Of a DNA stretch of 64,000 bases, positions 9,631-21,367 are shown piece after piece. The DNA is from Euptelea pleiosperma (Eukaryota; Streptophyta; Magnoliopsida; Ranunculales; Eupteleaceae). A model generated the notes under the pieces. The model searched no databases, was not told the origin of the DNA, and was given only the letters and a program-made list of their open reading frames with translations. The position numbers were made by a program, and so were the translations under genes. The DNA lies in the NCBI GenBank assembly GCA_035048495.1, contig CM068553.1, positions 9,293,259 through 9,357,258 on the forward strand. The letters are read 5' to 3'. Within the stretch, counting starts at the first letter, position 1; every line of letters begins with the position of its first letter.

Positions 9631-11935
9631 TCAATTTGACCTGTGTAACGCAAACAAACGAAGCCCTTGATCCATGTGAAGAGTGAACATTGTCAGATAC
9701 GTAGCTTCCTTCCTCTCATCTTCAAGTTTGAATTTGAAGAAATGAAGTAGAATGGCAGCCAAGATCTTCATTTGCCTATAAGCAAATTCCTTCCCTAAGC
9801 ATATTCGAGGACCGGCCTAGCCACCACCACCAAACAACCAAAAAGTTCCATAATCAATACATACATCATGGAATTCTTACCCGGATTATGAATTTACAAT
9901 TCTGAACAATTAGAAGTTTAAGTGGATCGATCACTAATTTCACACAAAATTACTGAAACATCAAAATAAGATTTAGAACAGAATTACGCGTTAAGTCAAT
10001 TTGCAATCAATATCGATAAAACGACCTTGCGCGCATAGGAAACTATGTTCAATTTGCGATAGTTTTCGATGCTTTTAGCACCTCAATATATCTATTTATG
10101 GGTGAAAGATACCTGGAAAGCAGTGAATTTGAAAGAGCTTTCAGGTCGAAAAATTCCATTCTCGAGCCATCTTTCGGGTCGAAAATCCTCGGCATCCTCT
10201 CCCCAAATGTATGTCATTCTTCCCATGGCATAAGCCATATAATTTATTCCATCTCCTTTCTTTACTTTCAAACCATCAGGAAGAATATCATCTTCCTCTG
10301 AACTTTTCCCATCCTGCCATTAGAATCGAAAACATAAACGAATTCTGATTACAAGAACTAAGACTATGCCCAATTCAGTTGAAACTGTAGAATGTTTACA
10401 CATAAATTTGGTTCCATGAAGGGATGAGCATGGCATGCAAAACATTACCACAGGAACTGCTGGATAGAGTCTGAGAGTCTCAGTTAAGGTTGCATGGAGA
10501 TACTGCATCTTGTCAAGGACTTCTTCAGTAATCCTCTCGGTGAATTCATCGATAGATATGTTATTCTCCACTTTGGTTGCTTCTCTCACTTCGAGCGCGA
10601 CCTTTTCTTGAATGAATGGATACTTGCAGAGCATGTAAAAGAACCAAGTGAGCGTGTTCGCAGATGAGTCCTTGCCTGCTATGATGAAATTGAGAATTAT
10701 ATCTCTCAAGTACCGATCAGTCATGTTTTCCGGATCCTTTTCGCTCTCAATCAGAAACCTTGACAATATATCTTCTTTGCCATTCTATACATGGAGAAAA
10801 TAAATATATAAATGAAAATGCACCCATCATTCAGACGACAAAACACGTCATTTTTTAGTAAATAGAAGATGATTTTCTTACATCACCCTTTTCATCACTC
10901 TTCATTTGCTCCCTCTTGTAGTGGATTATTTTGAACACAAAATCATCTATGACTTTGATGTTTCTCTTGAGAGAAGCTTCTAACCCAATGTTTAGAAACC
11001 TTTTAATTTTCCAAAATGGATCAACAAATCGCCAGTACACAATAACGTTAGAGTCGTCGAAGGCCTTAGTGAATTGATTGCCAAACTCATCCGATCCGGA
11101 TAGACTGTTGAGCTCAATCCCAAATCCCACCTTAAATATTGAATCTAAGGTTGATTTCATCAACAAATCCTGCAAAGGGATAAAATACCTCTTAAATGAA
11201 TCAAGTAGATCAAAAGACATATAGCCCATGAAAATCTTTCTTTTCTACTCCAACTGAAAACCTGCAAATCCATCATCATGTTCGACGTTGCCACTTGTGA
11301 AACCTTTGCAACTAATTTAGCAGCATTAGCTCGAAACACTGCGCTACTGAAATCCCTCAAAACCTTGGTAGAGAATTCGTAGCTCGCAAGTTTTCGTTGG
11401 TGGCGCCATTTATCTCCATCCACTGCGAAGATCCCATCACCAAAGAGATCTTTCATTATGCAATAATTATACTGCCCCTGCAATAAGATTCAACTCATGG
11501 TTATACTAATTTCCATCTTCACTCCTACATGACTACTAGTTGTCTGTATAATTAAAAAAACTACAGCCAACCAATAAAGTGATCAGAATGAGTTTGGATT
11601 TTCGTTATTACCTTGCCGTAATTGGAGAAGTTGGTTTTGAGGATGTGTTCTACATTGATAGGATCAGTAGTGTAGATTTCGCTGTGTGAAGGCACGATCA
11701 GACGGTAAGTCCGATACTTCCGAGCAAGATATGTTTGGTAATCAAAGAGCCTATTGAAGTTTATGAGCAGATTGAACATGGTTCCGGCAATAGGAGGTTG
11801 TTGCTCTTCTGTTATCAATTCCTTCATGTAGAAGAGTAGGAATGCAACTCCAAAGAGTGTCACAATGACAAATATTGTGACAAAGCCCGCCATGAGAAGA
11901 TAGATCACTGCGGAGGCTAAGAAGAGAGGACCCAT
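9631..11935 (-). CDS. CYP704C-type cytochrome P450, gene 3 (intact, six exons)
   Basis: Tandem duplicate of gene 2 with the same exon plan: 11612-11935, 11262-11477, 10882-11169, 10449-10784, 10113-10313 and 9631-9816, all phase 0, 516 aa. The ATG at 11935 begins MGPLFLAS; a hydrophobic anchor spans roughly residues 4-40. AGKDSSANT (I-helix), ETLR (ExxR), FRPERW and the FQAGPRICLG heme loop are all present. Differences from gene 2 are scattered substitutions, and even intron sequences align closely, so the duplication or a later gene conversion is recent. The enzyme presumably hydroxylates a fatty-acid-type substrate as in other CYP704 members; this is family-level inference. Its 5' flank carries the second promoter-leader array. 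Confidence 0.95.
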
Positions 11936-11965
11936 TGCACAGAGTTTAGTCACAAGGATTTGAGG

Positions 11966-13250
11966 GCAGCTACAAAATGAGAATCATATTTCTTAATCAG
12001 GAACAATGGAGATTATATAGTAGTTAGTGTCCATAATGCATCTTCACGAATCTAAGCAAATTGGCACCTTAGAAAATCAAGGATACTGAAAGGAAACCCT
12101 CCACGAGCAGAGAGATCAGACGACATAAGCTAAGAAGTGAGCTCCCATTGAACAAAATGATGCTATGAAGATCCAATGACAGATGTAAAATGAGAATCAC
12201 CAATGATTTATATTTAAGGAGGAAGTTAGATTACATTAGTACTGTCCATAATGCATCTTCACTAATCTAGGTAAATTGGAACCTTAGAAAATTAATTAAG
12301 TATACTGAAAGGAAGCGACATGAGAAGAGAGATCACACGACAGAAGCTAAGAAGTGAGCACCCATTGAACTGAATTATGCTTCGAGGATCTGATGACAAA
12401 TGTAAAATGAGAATCATCGATGATTTATATATATTCAAGGAGAAAGGTAGATTACATTAGTACTACCCATGATGCATCTTCATTAACCTATGGAAATTGG
12501 CTCCTTAGAAAATCAAGGATATTGAAAGGAAACCCGCCACGAGAAGAGAGATCACACAACAGAAGCTAAGAAGTGAGAACCCATTGAACTGAATTATGCT
12601 ACGAGGATTCGATAACAGATTTAAAATGAGAATCACCAATGATTATATTCAAGGAGAAAGGTAGATTATATTAATACTGCCCCTAATGCAACTTCATTAA
12701 TCTAAGTAAATTGACACCGTAGAAAATCAAGTACACTGAAAGAAAACCCACCACAAATAGAGAGATCATACGACAGAAGCTAAGAAGTGATCACCCATTG
12801 AACTGAATTATTGCTATGAGGATCTGTTGACAATTCAAGGAGAAAGGTAGATTATATTAGTACAACCCCTAATGCATCTTCATTAATCCCAGTAAATTGG
12901 AACCTTAGAAAATCTTGGATACTGAAAGGAAGCCTGCCACGAAAAGAGAGATCACATGACAGAAGCTAAGAAGTGAGCACCCATTAAACTAAATTATGCT
13001 ACGATGATCCGATGACAGATGTAAACTGAGAATCACCGATGATTTATATTCAACGAGAAAGGCAGATTACATAAGTACTACACATGATGCATCTTCATTA
13101 ATCTAAGTAAATTGGCACCTTAGAAAATCAAGGATACTGAAAGGAAGCCCACCTCGAGAAGAGCGATCACACGACAGAAGCCAAGAAGAATGAACACCCA
13201 TTGCATTGGATGACATTACGAGGATCCGAAAATGAGAATCACCGATTATT
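11966..13250 (-). repeat. Second ~215-bp promoter-leader tandem array, upstream of gene 3
   Basis: The same repeat as upstream of gene 2, with AAAATGAGAATC-type cores at about 11,974, 12,187, 12,404, 12,623, 13,023 and 13,229. The double gap between 12,623 and 13,023 contains one more unit (about 12,830) whose leader core is deleted, so the original count was about seven. The TATA of the functional start is at 12,011-12,020. Units keep ATGGG in the gene-start context, followed by stops. The unit number differs from the array of gene 2, so copy number has changed since duplication. Confidence 0.8.
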
Positions 13251-15246
13251 TAAATGTAGATTATATTAGTTAATTAGTGTCATTTAGCAATTTCGATAAA
13301 TCTTTGTAGATGGGCTTCTAAGAATCTTTTGGCTTTTATTCAAAGAGAATGGATGGTTTCTTTTCTTTAATTGGTATTTTTTCCTTGGGATTGTCTTCAA
13401 AGGCTGCTTTCAACTTCCCATCGATCATAACTTCAACTAATGTTGTTATCGAAGGAGCCATTAGATTAAGCTGTCTTGGCATGCCTTCAGTCCTCTTCAA
13501 ATATTTTATTTTTACTTTTAAAGGCAGCCAGAATCTTCTTTTTACTACATTTTTTATGGTGTGGATGATGATGATGATGATGATGTCTTAATCGAGGTTT
13601 TAAATAATGGTTCATTATCATGTTACGACGTACCCTTAATGTTACCGTTATAAGGGACCCTTAACGTTTTCATTATGTCTGTTATATCGGGTCACATCTG
13701 TGTCAAAAAAGGGTCAAAATATCAATATTCTTAAAATTCCATAACTGTAAAATAATGGATAACGGCTGTTATTTCTGTTAAACGCTAAGCCCTTTTTACC
13801 GTTGGTAACGTGGTGGTCTCAATCATTCGTTGGGTCAACATCGTAATTGTTTACCAATGAGTAAAACTTCTGTCACAACGGATTGCAAATCACACAATCA
13901 CAAGCCAAGGAGTTCTCGGCAGGTACACCTCAAAGCAAAAGCACATGGGTACGTTGCAAAAAGCACTTGGGTAATTGTGTGATTTGCAAGTGTGACAGAA
14001 GTTTTACTCTTTACCAATGGCCCAGCAGTACACCTGATAGGCTGATACTATGGATGTGGCCACCGTTTCATTGACGCACTGCATAAACAATTGGTGGGCC
14101 ACCTTCTTTATGCAGTGTAACCTAGAAATCAAACCAGGGGTGGTAGGTGTAGGGTCCGTCACCATCAGGATGATGAAATGGTAGGTGAGATGTGGTATGG
14201 TCCATTGTGAGGAATAATCCCATAAAACGCTTTGGTTATTTTAATAACAATACCTAAATCACAACCATCCATTTGTTTGAATCTGATGCTTGTTAATTCA
14301 GAGCAAAAACTTCCACTAGCTGGAGTTCTTCTGTACAAGTGTGGCGCCTGTAGACTGTTGGGATCCACGAATATCTATGAGAAGTCATTGGTCAAAAATC
14401 AACTTGATCTTGCCGTTATGATCATCTGAATATCTGATCTATCACATTAATTATTTTCAAGAGTGGATAAAGAAATAGAAATCGATATATCCATAAATAT
14501 TTTATAAATCAAAGTTATGATCATTATCGTTATTGATGACATCGGTAGATAACGTGTCAATCAAACCTCGAAGTCCACATCATTGATGCCTTGGGCCCAC
14601 CCACGACGTGAAACGGGTAACATCAGATGTTGACGATACCAAGATCATCCAAACGCTATGTCTTGTTCCGGTAATGTAATGAGACGATACATACATGCGA
14701 AAAGTCTAAGTTATGTCCGTCTTTTATAACACATATAAATGCTAAAAATAAATATATAATCCAATTAAATATTAAAAAATAATTAAATCTTATTGAGACA
14801 TATATTATTTTTTCCATTATCTCGTTCTGTCTCATTTCATCTCAATCGAATGACTCCCGACATCTTGTTCCGTCAACTTACTGAGACAATAAAATGGAAC
14901 GATATTTTGAACAGAATGATATTAATTCAAATAAATAATTAAATAAAAGATGCAGCAGATAACGATGTCTTTGACTCTTTGTACAATTTCTTAGCAAATC
15001 CCAATTTTTCAGTTTATTATATTTAAGGACACCCAAAGAGAAAAAACGCATCGAAGCCCTCAAAAGTCATAATAGGATCATCAAACAATAATAGCGTTTT
15101 TTGACTTGCAACTTGCGAGGGCAACGGTCATTCCATCTCGTCTAAGAGTAGTTAACACATAAACATCAATAATGAACCGACCAAAATCAAACACAATGGC
15201 ATCAATTGACGTTGATTGCTCGATCATGAACGACGATAATCCTTAT
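13251..15246. other. Intergenic segment, right copy of the tandem duplication
   Basis: No gene seen. 13,260-13,590 and 14,240-14,455 are the counterparts of 7,441-7,740 and 8,812-9,022. It also contains a (GAT)n tract at about 13,566-13,586, a short TAACG-type block, a MITE (13,859-14,009), and at about 14,480-14,880 an AT-rich repeat with ATCGGTAGATAACG and GAGACGATACATAC words of a family seen again in the introns of the spastin-like gene. Confidence 0.65.
13859..14009. mobile_element. 151-bp MITE with 9-bp target duplication
   Basis: Terminal inverted repeats GAGTAAAACTTCTGTCAC at both ends (right end inverted), extended inside by GCAAATCACACAAT against ATTGTGTGATTTGC. TTTACCAAT flanks it at 13,850-13,858 and 14,010-14,018, a Mutator-size duplication. 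The equivalent place in the left duplicate (about 8,430-8,436) has TTTACC but no insertion, so the element probably landed after the duplication. The same terminal motif occurs in the centre of the foldback at 2,252-2,950. Confidence 0.8.
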
Positions 15247-17300
15247 TCACATATCGGAATTTATCGAACCCGACCTCGAAACTGCACTAAGATGGAGGCC
15301 TCCATCAATGTGAAGTGTGAACATGGTTCTGTATGTCACTCGATTCTTTTCATCTGCTAATTTAAATCGAAAGAAGTGAAGAAGAACCATCGCGACTATC
15401 TTCATCTGCCGATAAGCGAAATCCTTCCCTAAACATATACGAGGGCCTGCCTGCAAATCAAGAATCAAATCGAAATGTTACTAGTAAGTTGATGTTGCAT
15501 CTGTAGGGGAGGGAGATCGACATTCGATGGGTCCCATAGATGATGTCTTCTATGCCTAAAATCAACCTGATCTGCATAGATAATCGAATGGTCGGGATCA
15601 ACTGATTGGGTCGATTTTTGGCCTAAGAGAAGAGGGTCATGTGTGTCACAGTAAGGACAACTTGTTAATGTCCTAATCTCGTCGATTAACACCCGAAAGA
15701 TGTTACATACATGAAATGCCACAAATTTGAATGGCGATTCGGATTGGAAAACTCCGTTGTTGAGCCACCGTTCAGGTCGAAAATCCTCAGCATCCTCTCC
15801 CCATATGTAAGTCATCCTACCCATGGTATAAGCAATGTAGTACACACCATCTCCTTTTCTAAGTCTATAGCCATCAGGGAGGATATCATCTATTTCTGCA
15901 CACTTCCCATCCTGCCATACACCAAAATCCCCATAGAATCAATCATCAACATGAACTAAAAATGAAAATGGGTTGCTAGAAATTTTACCACAGGGACGGC
16001 CGGGTACAGTCTGAGAGTTTCCGTTAATGCTGCGTGTAGATAATGCATCTTGTCGAGTGCGGTATCAGTCAAATTCGTTACGAAATCATCGATGTTGGTT
16101 TCTCTGTCCTTACAATCGACGACTTCTCTCACTTCTTGGACAATCTTTTCTTGTATTAAAGGGTGCTTGCAGAGCACGTAGAAGAACCATGAGAGGGTGT
16201 TAGCACTGGTGTCTTTGCCAGCAATCATGAAATTCAAAATTATGTCCCTCAGATATTTATCTGTCATGTTCGTCGGATCCTTCGTGCTCGCCACGAGAAA
16301 CCTCGAAAGTATGTCTTCCTTTTCATTCTGTGATTCAAGAAATTATGTTCAAGCTTCTATACATTATAGCAGTAGTAGTACTAGTAATATTATGAAAATA
16401 GAGGATTCCAACTCACACAATCTCCTTCAACAGGTATCAGCTTCCTCTTACTTCGAATTAGTCCATAAACGAAATCATCGACGATTTTGATATTCTTCTT
16501 AAGAGTGGCTTCCGATCCGATGTTGAGAAATCTCTTCAACGTCCAGAAGAGATCCGCGTAACGCCAATACACCAATTCATTCGAATCATCGAACGCCTTG
16601 ATGAACATACTACCCTCCTTACTTGATCCCCCTAAGCAATTCAAATCCACCCCAAACCCAACTTTGAAAATGGAATCCAAAGTGCACCTCATTAGTAAAT
16701 CCTGCAAAAAAAAAAAAAAAGTTTTACGCAACATTTTCCATGTTAATTCATGATTAACAGGTTCTCAAGACTACTCACTTGTATGTCGAAGGTCCGGGAT
16801 GTGATCGTAAACTCCGAAATGATCCCGGCCAATTTAGCAGCGTTTCTTCTGAAAGCAGCACAGCTGAAATCTCTTAGGACTCTAGTAGAGAACTCAAAGC
16901 TCGCGAGCTTTCTTTGTTGACGCCACATATCGCCATCGACAGCAAAAATACCACGGCCAAAGAGGTCTCTTGTAATGTCTTGGTTGTACTCTCCCTTGGA
17001 GTAATTGTCGAAATTGGTTTTAAGTATATGCTCGATGTTTCGTGGGTCTGTCGTGTAGAGCTCGCTCTGCGACAGAGCGAGAAGACGGAAGGTTCGATAC
17101 TTGCGGGCGATATCAGTCTGGTAATCGTATAGTCGGTTGAAATAGAAGAGCTGATCAAATACAGTCCCCATTACAGGGGGGTATTGAGGATTCTTTACTG
17201 ACTTTCCTGTGAAGATTATCAACAAGAAAGCACAGAAGCTGATGAAGAGAAGAAACAGTGCAGTTGCGGCACCAATTATGATAACCCATAAGAAATCCAT
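15247..17300 (-). CDS. CYP704-type cytochrome P450, gene 4 (intact, five exons)
   Basis: Membrane-anchored P450 of the same family but clearly diverged from genes 1-3. Exons: 16779-17300, 16417-16701, 15989-16327, 15711-15911 and 15247-15450, giving 516 aa. Exons 1 and 2 of the paralogues are fused here (NYSKGEYNQD reads straight through), so intron 1 is absent. Exon 3 ends with an extra Cys codon next to a GTGAGT donor. The start MDFLWV is followed by a hydrophobic anchor (residues 5-32). Motifs: AGKDTSANT in the I-helix, ETLR, FRPERW, and the heme loop FHAGPRICLG across the last intron. The C-terminus is five residues longer than in genes 2 and 3. A long (GA)n tract lies about 45 bp upstream of the ATG. 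Confidence 0.93.
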
Positions 17301-17338
17301 CTCTGAGTTTGGAGATCATTCAAGGAGAAGATCTTCTT

Positions 17339-17343
<5 letters not shown>

Positions 17344-17383
<40 letters not shown>
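17344..17383. repeat. (GA)n microsatellite in the 5' region of P450 gene 4
   Basis: About 20 GA units just upstream of the ATG at 17,300 (CT-rich on the coding strand). CT-rich leader tracts are common in plant promoters and 5' UTRs; a role here is not shown by the sequence. Confidence 0.9.
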
Positions 17384-17385
<2 letters not shown>

Positions 17386-18248
17386 GTCTTAGGAGGTATC
17401 CCCTCTTACCCACTGAAAATGAAATTAAATAACAAAAATGAATGTACTCTTCCTTGCATCAATCGATATAATTCAGTTAGTGGGCCACCTTTTGCATGGG
17501 GTATATAACCTCAAACCAATCTTAATCATCCAATCTAGAGATAAAACTTGGTGGGTATGAAAAATAAGGTCAGATTGGTTAGGATTGCCCAATCAGTATG
17601 ATTCTTGAACTATATATGGGCCCATCCAAGGTGTTCTCATATAGTTTCTGTAATTTTGATGCATGGAACTGTGAGAATTTTGGCAAAAAATGATACAAAA
17701 AACTTAAGAATGAAGATAAGTACCAAAACAACATATTTTAATTAGCATTCTTACACACTAAGATTCAACTTCCATGGTTACAGAAAAAAAAAATTCAACT
17801 TCCATGGCAGTAGTCAAGATTTGAAAAACCTCCCATGGCAGCAGTCAGAAAGAGAGGTATTTATACAGTCCATCCCGAACTATTACTATAAGTAGTATCG
17901 GTTTCCCCAGTTTCCCTATGTTGATAGTTGATCAAAACAAGGATAACCCAATTGATGATGGGCTAACTGTTACGCAAGAAATTGTGTGAATCAAACGGTT
18001 CTAACCATTTGATCGACATACTATACATCTTTGTGGACCACTCCCCATTACTTAACCCTTTAAAGGCGATTGGTTGGATGGTTAGGGACATTAGACAGGA
18101 GGAAGAAATCCGCCAATTGGACGGTAGAGATCAACAAGCTATACCATGTATCATAATACATTTAAGTCCTCGGACGGAAACTATCCTTTTATTTTCTTGT
18201 GAAGAATTTCGGGTTCGAGTGGCTAAATTCCTTGAGTAGTGTGTGAAC

Positions 18249-18672
18249 TAGGGCGAACAATTTGCACCCGTTTAACCAAAACAGAATCGGAACCGAAAAA
18301 ACTGGTTCTAGTTCCACATTTTTGGGAACCGACTAAAAAAATAACTAGACCCAGAACAGAACCAATAATAACAGTTCCAATTCTGGGTAGTTTGATATTG
18401 GAACCGAACAACCGAACCGATGCAAACCGGAACCGAATCAAGACCAACATATAAATATAAGGTTAAATATATAAATACAGTGTTAAAATTGTGCTATTAT
18501 CAATATTGGAACTAATATACCCGGAACCGGAAGCGAAACCGACGGGAACCGAACAATCGGTTCTGGTTCTGGATCCATCATTTTGAGAACCAGAACCAAT
18601 AACAACAAACAATATTGGCTCCGGTTCTGGGTACCTTAGGGACCAAACTAGAACCGCCCGTTGACACCCCTA
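18249..18672. mobile_element. hAT-type MITE rich in GGAACCG words
   Basis: The ends read TAGGGCGAACAA on the left and, inverted, TAGGGGTGTCAACGGGC on the right. GTGTGAAC is duplicated at 18,241-18,248 and 18,673-18,680, giving the 8-bp target duplication expected of hAT elements. The interior is dominated by GAACCGGAACC/GGTTCTGGTTC words on both strands, so it can fold back. No transposase is encoded. Confidence 0.8.
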
Positions 18673-18852
18673 GTGTGAACAGCTCCTTAGAGAAAAAAAT
18701 TTTTTGTAAATTTTCGAAGAGAACAAGGAGAAAAGTGATTGTGAAACGTAGGTGACGTTACAGTTACACCATTTGCCGGTGGGAACAAAGGTCACATTGC
18801 AGGAAAAAACAAACGGCATAAACCAACCTTGAAACCGTCTTAGTAATATTTA

Positions 18853-19122
18853 TGGAATTTTAGTACTACCCCCTCTAAAATTGATTGAATTAGTAAATAC
18901 TCTACTGTACTTTTAAGTTAGGGTCACCCCTTTGACTGTCAGTCAACATAACGGCTCATCAATGCGTCAACTTTGAACATCTGGGGTTGATATGTTCGCT
19001 TTGTTTACGTGTTAGTCAACCATATTCAATGACAGTCAAAGGGTGTGACCCTAATTTAAAGAAGTACAAGAAGGTCTTATTAAACTCAACCAAAAATTCT
19101 AGTGGGTAGTGCTTAAATGCCC
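18853..19122. mobile_element. Foldback MITE-like element
   Basis: The inverted arms include TTAGGGTCACCCCTTTGACT on the left and AAAGGGTGTGACCCTAA on the right, with outer ends resembling GGAATTTTAGTACTACC and its complement. It resembles the outer foldback in the intron of P450 gene 1. The ends are approximate and no target duplication was identified. Confidence 0.5.
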
Positions 19123-19847
19123 TAATTTTAATTAGAATTCTGTTAAAGTAGCCCTCGAAGTATTCTAAGCCCAAGATGGAAATATGCTTCAATCCAACTG
19201 CTAGAAATCACCACTCAGGCGTATTTTTGGCTTTCTTCAATCCAATGGTTTTCTTCAATTCCCTATAGATCTTACCAAAATTGTTTTAAGCCATGTTGGA
19301 GTCAGAACAACCATTCAATGAGGCCTACTCCCTTGCGGATCGACGTCATGTAAATCTGTCATGCCGTACCTCAGCTAATAGGAACCACATATTAGAAATC
19401 CTTGATTGCAGCATAGATGCTATACAGTCTTCAATTTATAGATTGTAAATCCAGTCTATGAATGACATATGCAATAGAAACAGGACCCACAATTAAATGG
19501 GCCCACCTAAATGGATTTCCTAGTTCAAAATTCGACCCAATCAGTCGATTGGAACCATCCTCTGTGTAGTAATTTTTTTTTACCAGCCCTCTTCATTTTT
19601 CTAACAGTTCAAAAGAAGGTAATACATTGAATGGTTGGTTAGGATCATCTGATTGGTTGATTTTTGGCATTACAGTCCATAAATTCCCTTAAGAATCAAG
19701 TAGAGATGGCTGTTAATTAACTATCATACATACATTAATCGTAGATAATATTATAATACATGTGTACACATACAAAGCTGCTGAACCTTGCTTGGCTTTT
19801 CCAATATTTCCATGCATCTTGACATATAAATTCGAAATTGATGTCGA

Positions 19848-21367
19848 TCAGTAAACGGGCGTCTTTTGAGGAACGATTTCAGATGTTATATTGTTGTTCT
19901 CATATGGGATGTAGGAGGGTAGATGCACAGTTGAGTAGGAAGAGATCACAACCTTTCCTCTGGCTCTCCCAGTTTCTAAATATCGGAAAGCTTCGATCAC
20001 ATCTGTAAAATGATATGGACCAGTTGGATCGATGACGGCCTTGAGCTTCCCGCTCTCTATATATGGCCTAAGCTTCTCTAAGTTCTTCCCACAAACCGTC
20101 AAACTCGAATAAACTGCTCCCGAATGTGATGGAGGCCATGTTATATCAATGATCGGTGCATTATCCTTTGCTACCACGAATGAATTCTTGCTGTCCCCTG
20201 AAGTATAAGATTCAAAAACCAATTAAACTAAATTAAAAGAACTAGTAAGAGATGCTTAGCAGATCAGAAATATACCAATGGTGTCGTAAACGAAATCATA
20301 TTTTTCCTGAATTTCTTCGTATGTTGTCCTCGTGTAGTCGATGACCTTGTCAGCACCCAAGCTCTTGACAAACTCCACCTTTGGGGTGCTTGTTGTTGCC
20401 ACCACCTGAGAAGCACCATAGAAGTGCTTGGCCAGCTGAACAACCAAGGTTCCGACGCCACCAGCTCCACCCACAATAAAAATGGTCTGGCCCTTTTTGA
20501 AACCTGCAGTCTTGAAGCCTTCAATGGCTGTTTGTAGTGCTAATGGCAAGCTTGCCGCCTCCTTGAATGACAGGTTTGTGGGCTTCAGTGCAACCAAGTT
20601 CTCCTCCACGGCGATGTACTCTGCCAGAGTTCCAAGCTGCTTCAACTTCCCTTCAGCATTGAAATTCTGGATGTTTCCATAAACCTCGTCACCGACATCA
20701 AATTTTGTGACAGCGTCACCTTTGCCAACAACAACTCCTGCCATATCACAACCGGGAACCACCTGCATGAATAACTTGAATCATTAATTATGTAAATCAA
20801 AAGACTTCTCCTTCTTTATTTGAAGTGTTGCACATTCAAATAGTTGAATCAGGGTACCACATCTTGGGTGAATCATAATTTAAAATCATAAGGTAATGTT
20901 AGTCATCCAATCTTAACATATTTAGAACAAGAACTTGAACAGATCGAGATGGGTCGACCCCATAGCTCAATCAGACAGCTCAATGTCACAAACTTGAGAT
21001 CATTAGTTCAAACCCATCGAACCTACCTGATAAAGAAATAAAGAAAGTTAGGAAAGAAAAAAAATACGGTTGAACCGTTGGGAAAGAAAGTCCACAACAG
21101 TCATGATGGATGGGAAGTGGTCCACGTACAAAGGTGATGACAACAACTACAATTCTCTGCGGTGCAGGAAAGTTTCTAATCTAGTCTACTCACAGGAAAG
21201 TCTGAAGGGCATATGGGTCGTTGGCGTCTCTTGACATCAATAGGATTCAAAGCAGCTGTTAGGACTTGGACAAGTAGTTGGTTGTCCTGGAGAGTGGGGA
21301 GTGGGAAGTCTCCCAACTTGAGGACTTCTTTAGGACCATACTCCTCATAGAACCATGCCTTCTGCAT
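19848..21367 (-). CDS. NADPH-dependent 2-alkenal / quinone oxidoreductase-like (enone reductase)
   Basis: Zinc-free medium-chain dehydrogenase/reductase that would reduce the C=C bond of alpha,beta-unsaturated carbonyls or quinones with NADPH, like strawberry enone oxidoreductase and Arabidopsis AOR. Exons 21194-21367, 20276-20762 and 19848-20197 (GT-AG; intron phases 0 and 1) give 336 aa. The N-terminus MQKAWFYEEYGPKEVLKLG and AALNPIDVKRR are family hallmarks, the nucleotide-binding GGAGGVG lies at about residues 156-162, LGADKVIDY follows, and KLRPYIESGKLKAVIDP with ARGKVVI closes the fold. There is no transit peptide, so a cytosolic location is likely. The last ~28 residues, beyond GKVVI, are an unusual extension. 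Intron 1 holds a SINE-like sequence. No defects were seen. Confidence 0.9.
20945..21060 (+). mobile_element. tRNA-derived SINE-like sequence in intron 1 of the oxidoreductase gene
   Basis: TAGCTCAATCAG resembles a pol III A box and TAGTTCAAACCC, about 45 bp downstream, resembles a B box. An A-rich tail (AAAGAAATAAAGAAAG) follows. A complete tRNA cloverleaf is not apparent. The call rests on two short motifs and their spacing only. Confidence 0.35.

Larger units (their letters stand above)
17384..19847. other. Intergenic region with two MITEs, no gene seen
   Basis: An 85-codon open frame at 17,982-18,239 has no recognisable motif and abuts a transposon. Apart from the elements at 18,249-18,672 and 18,853-19,122 I see nothing I can name here. 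Confidence 0.6.

Noticed and set aside
17982..18239. 85-codon open frame as a small gene
   Set aside because: No motif, no splice or promoter context, and it ends at a MITE target site.
20945..21060. A functional tRNA gene
   Set aside because: A- and B-box-like motifs exist but no acceptor stem or anticodon arm can be drawn.
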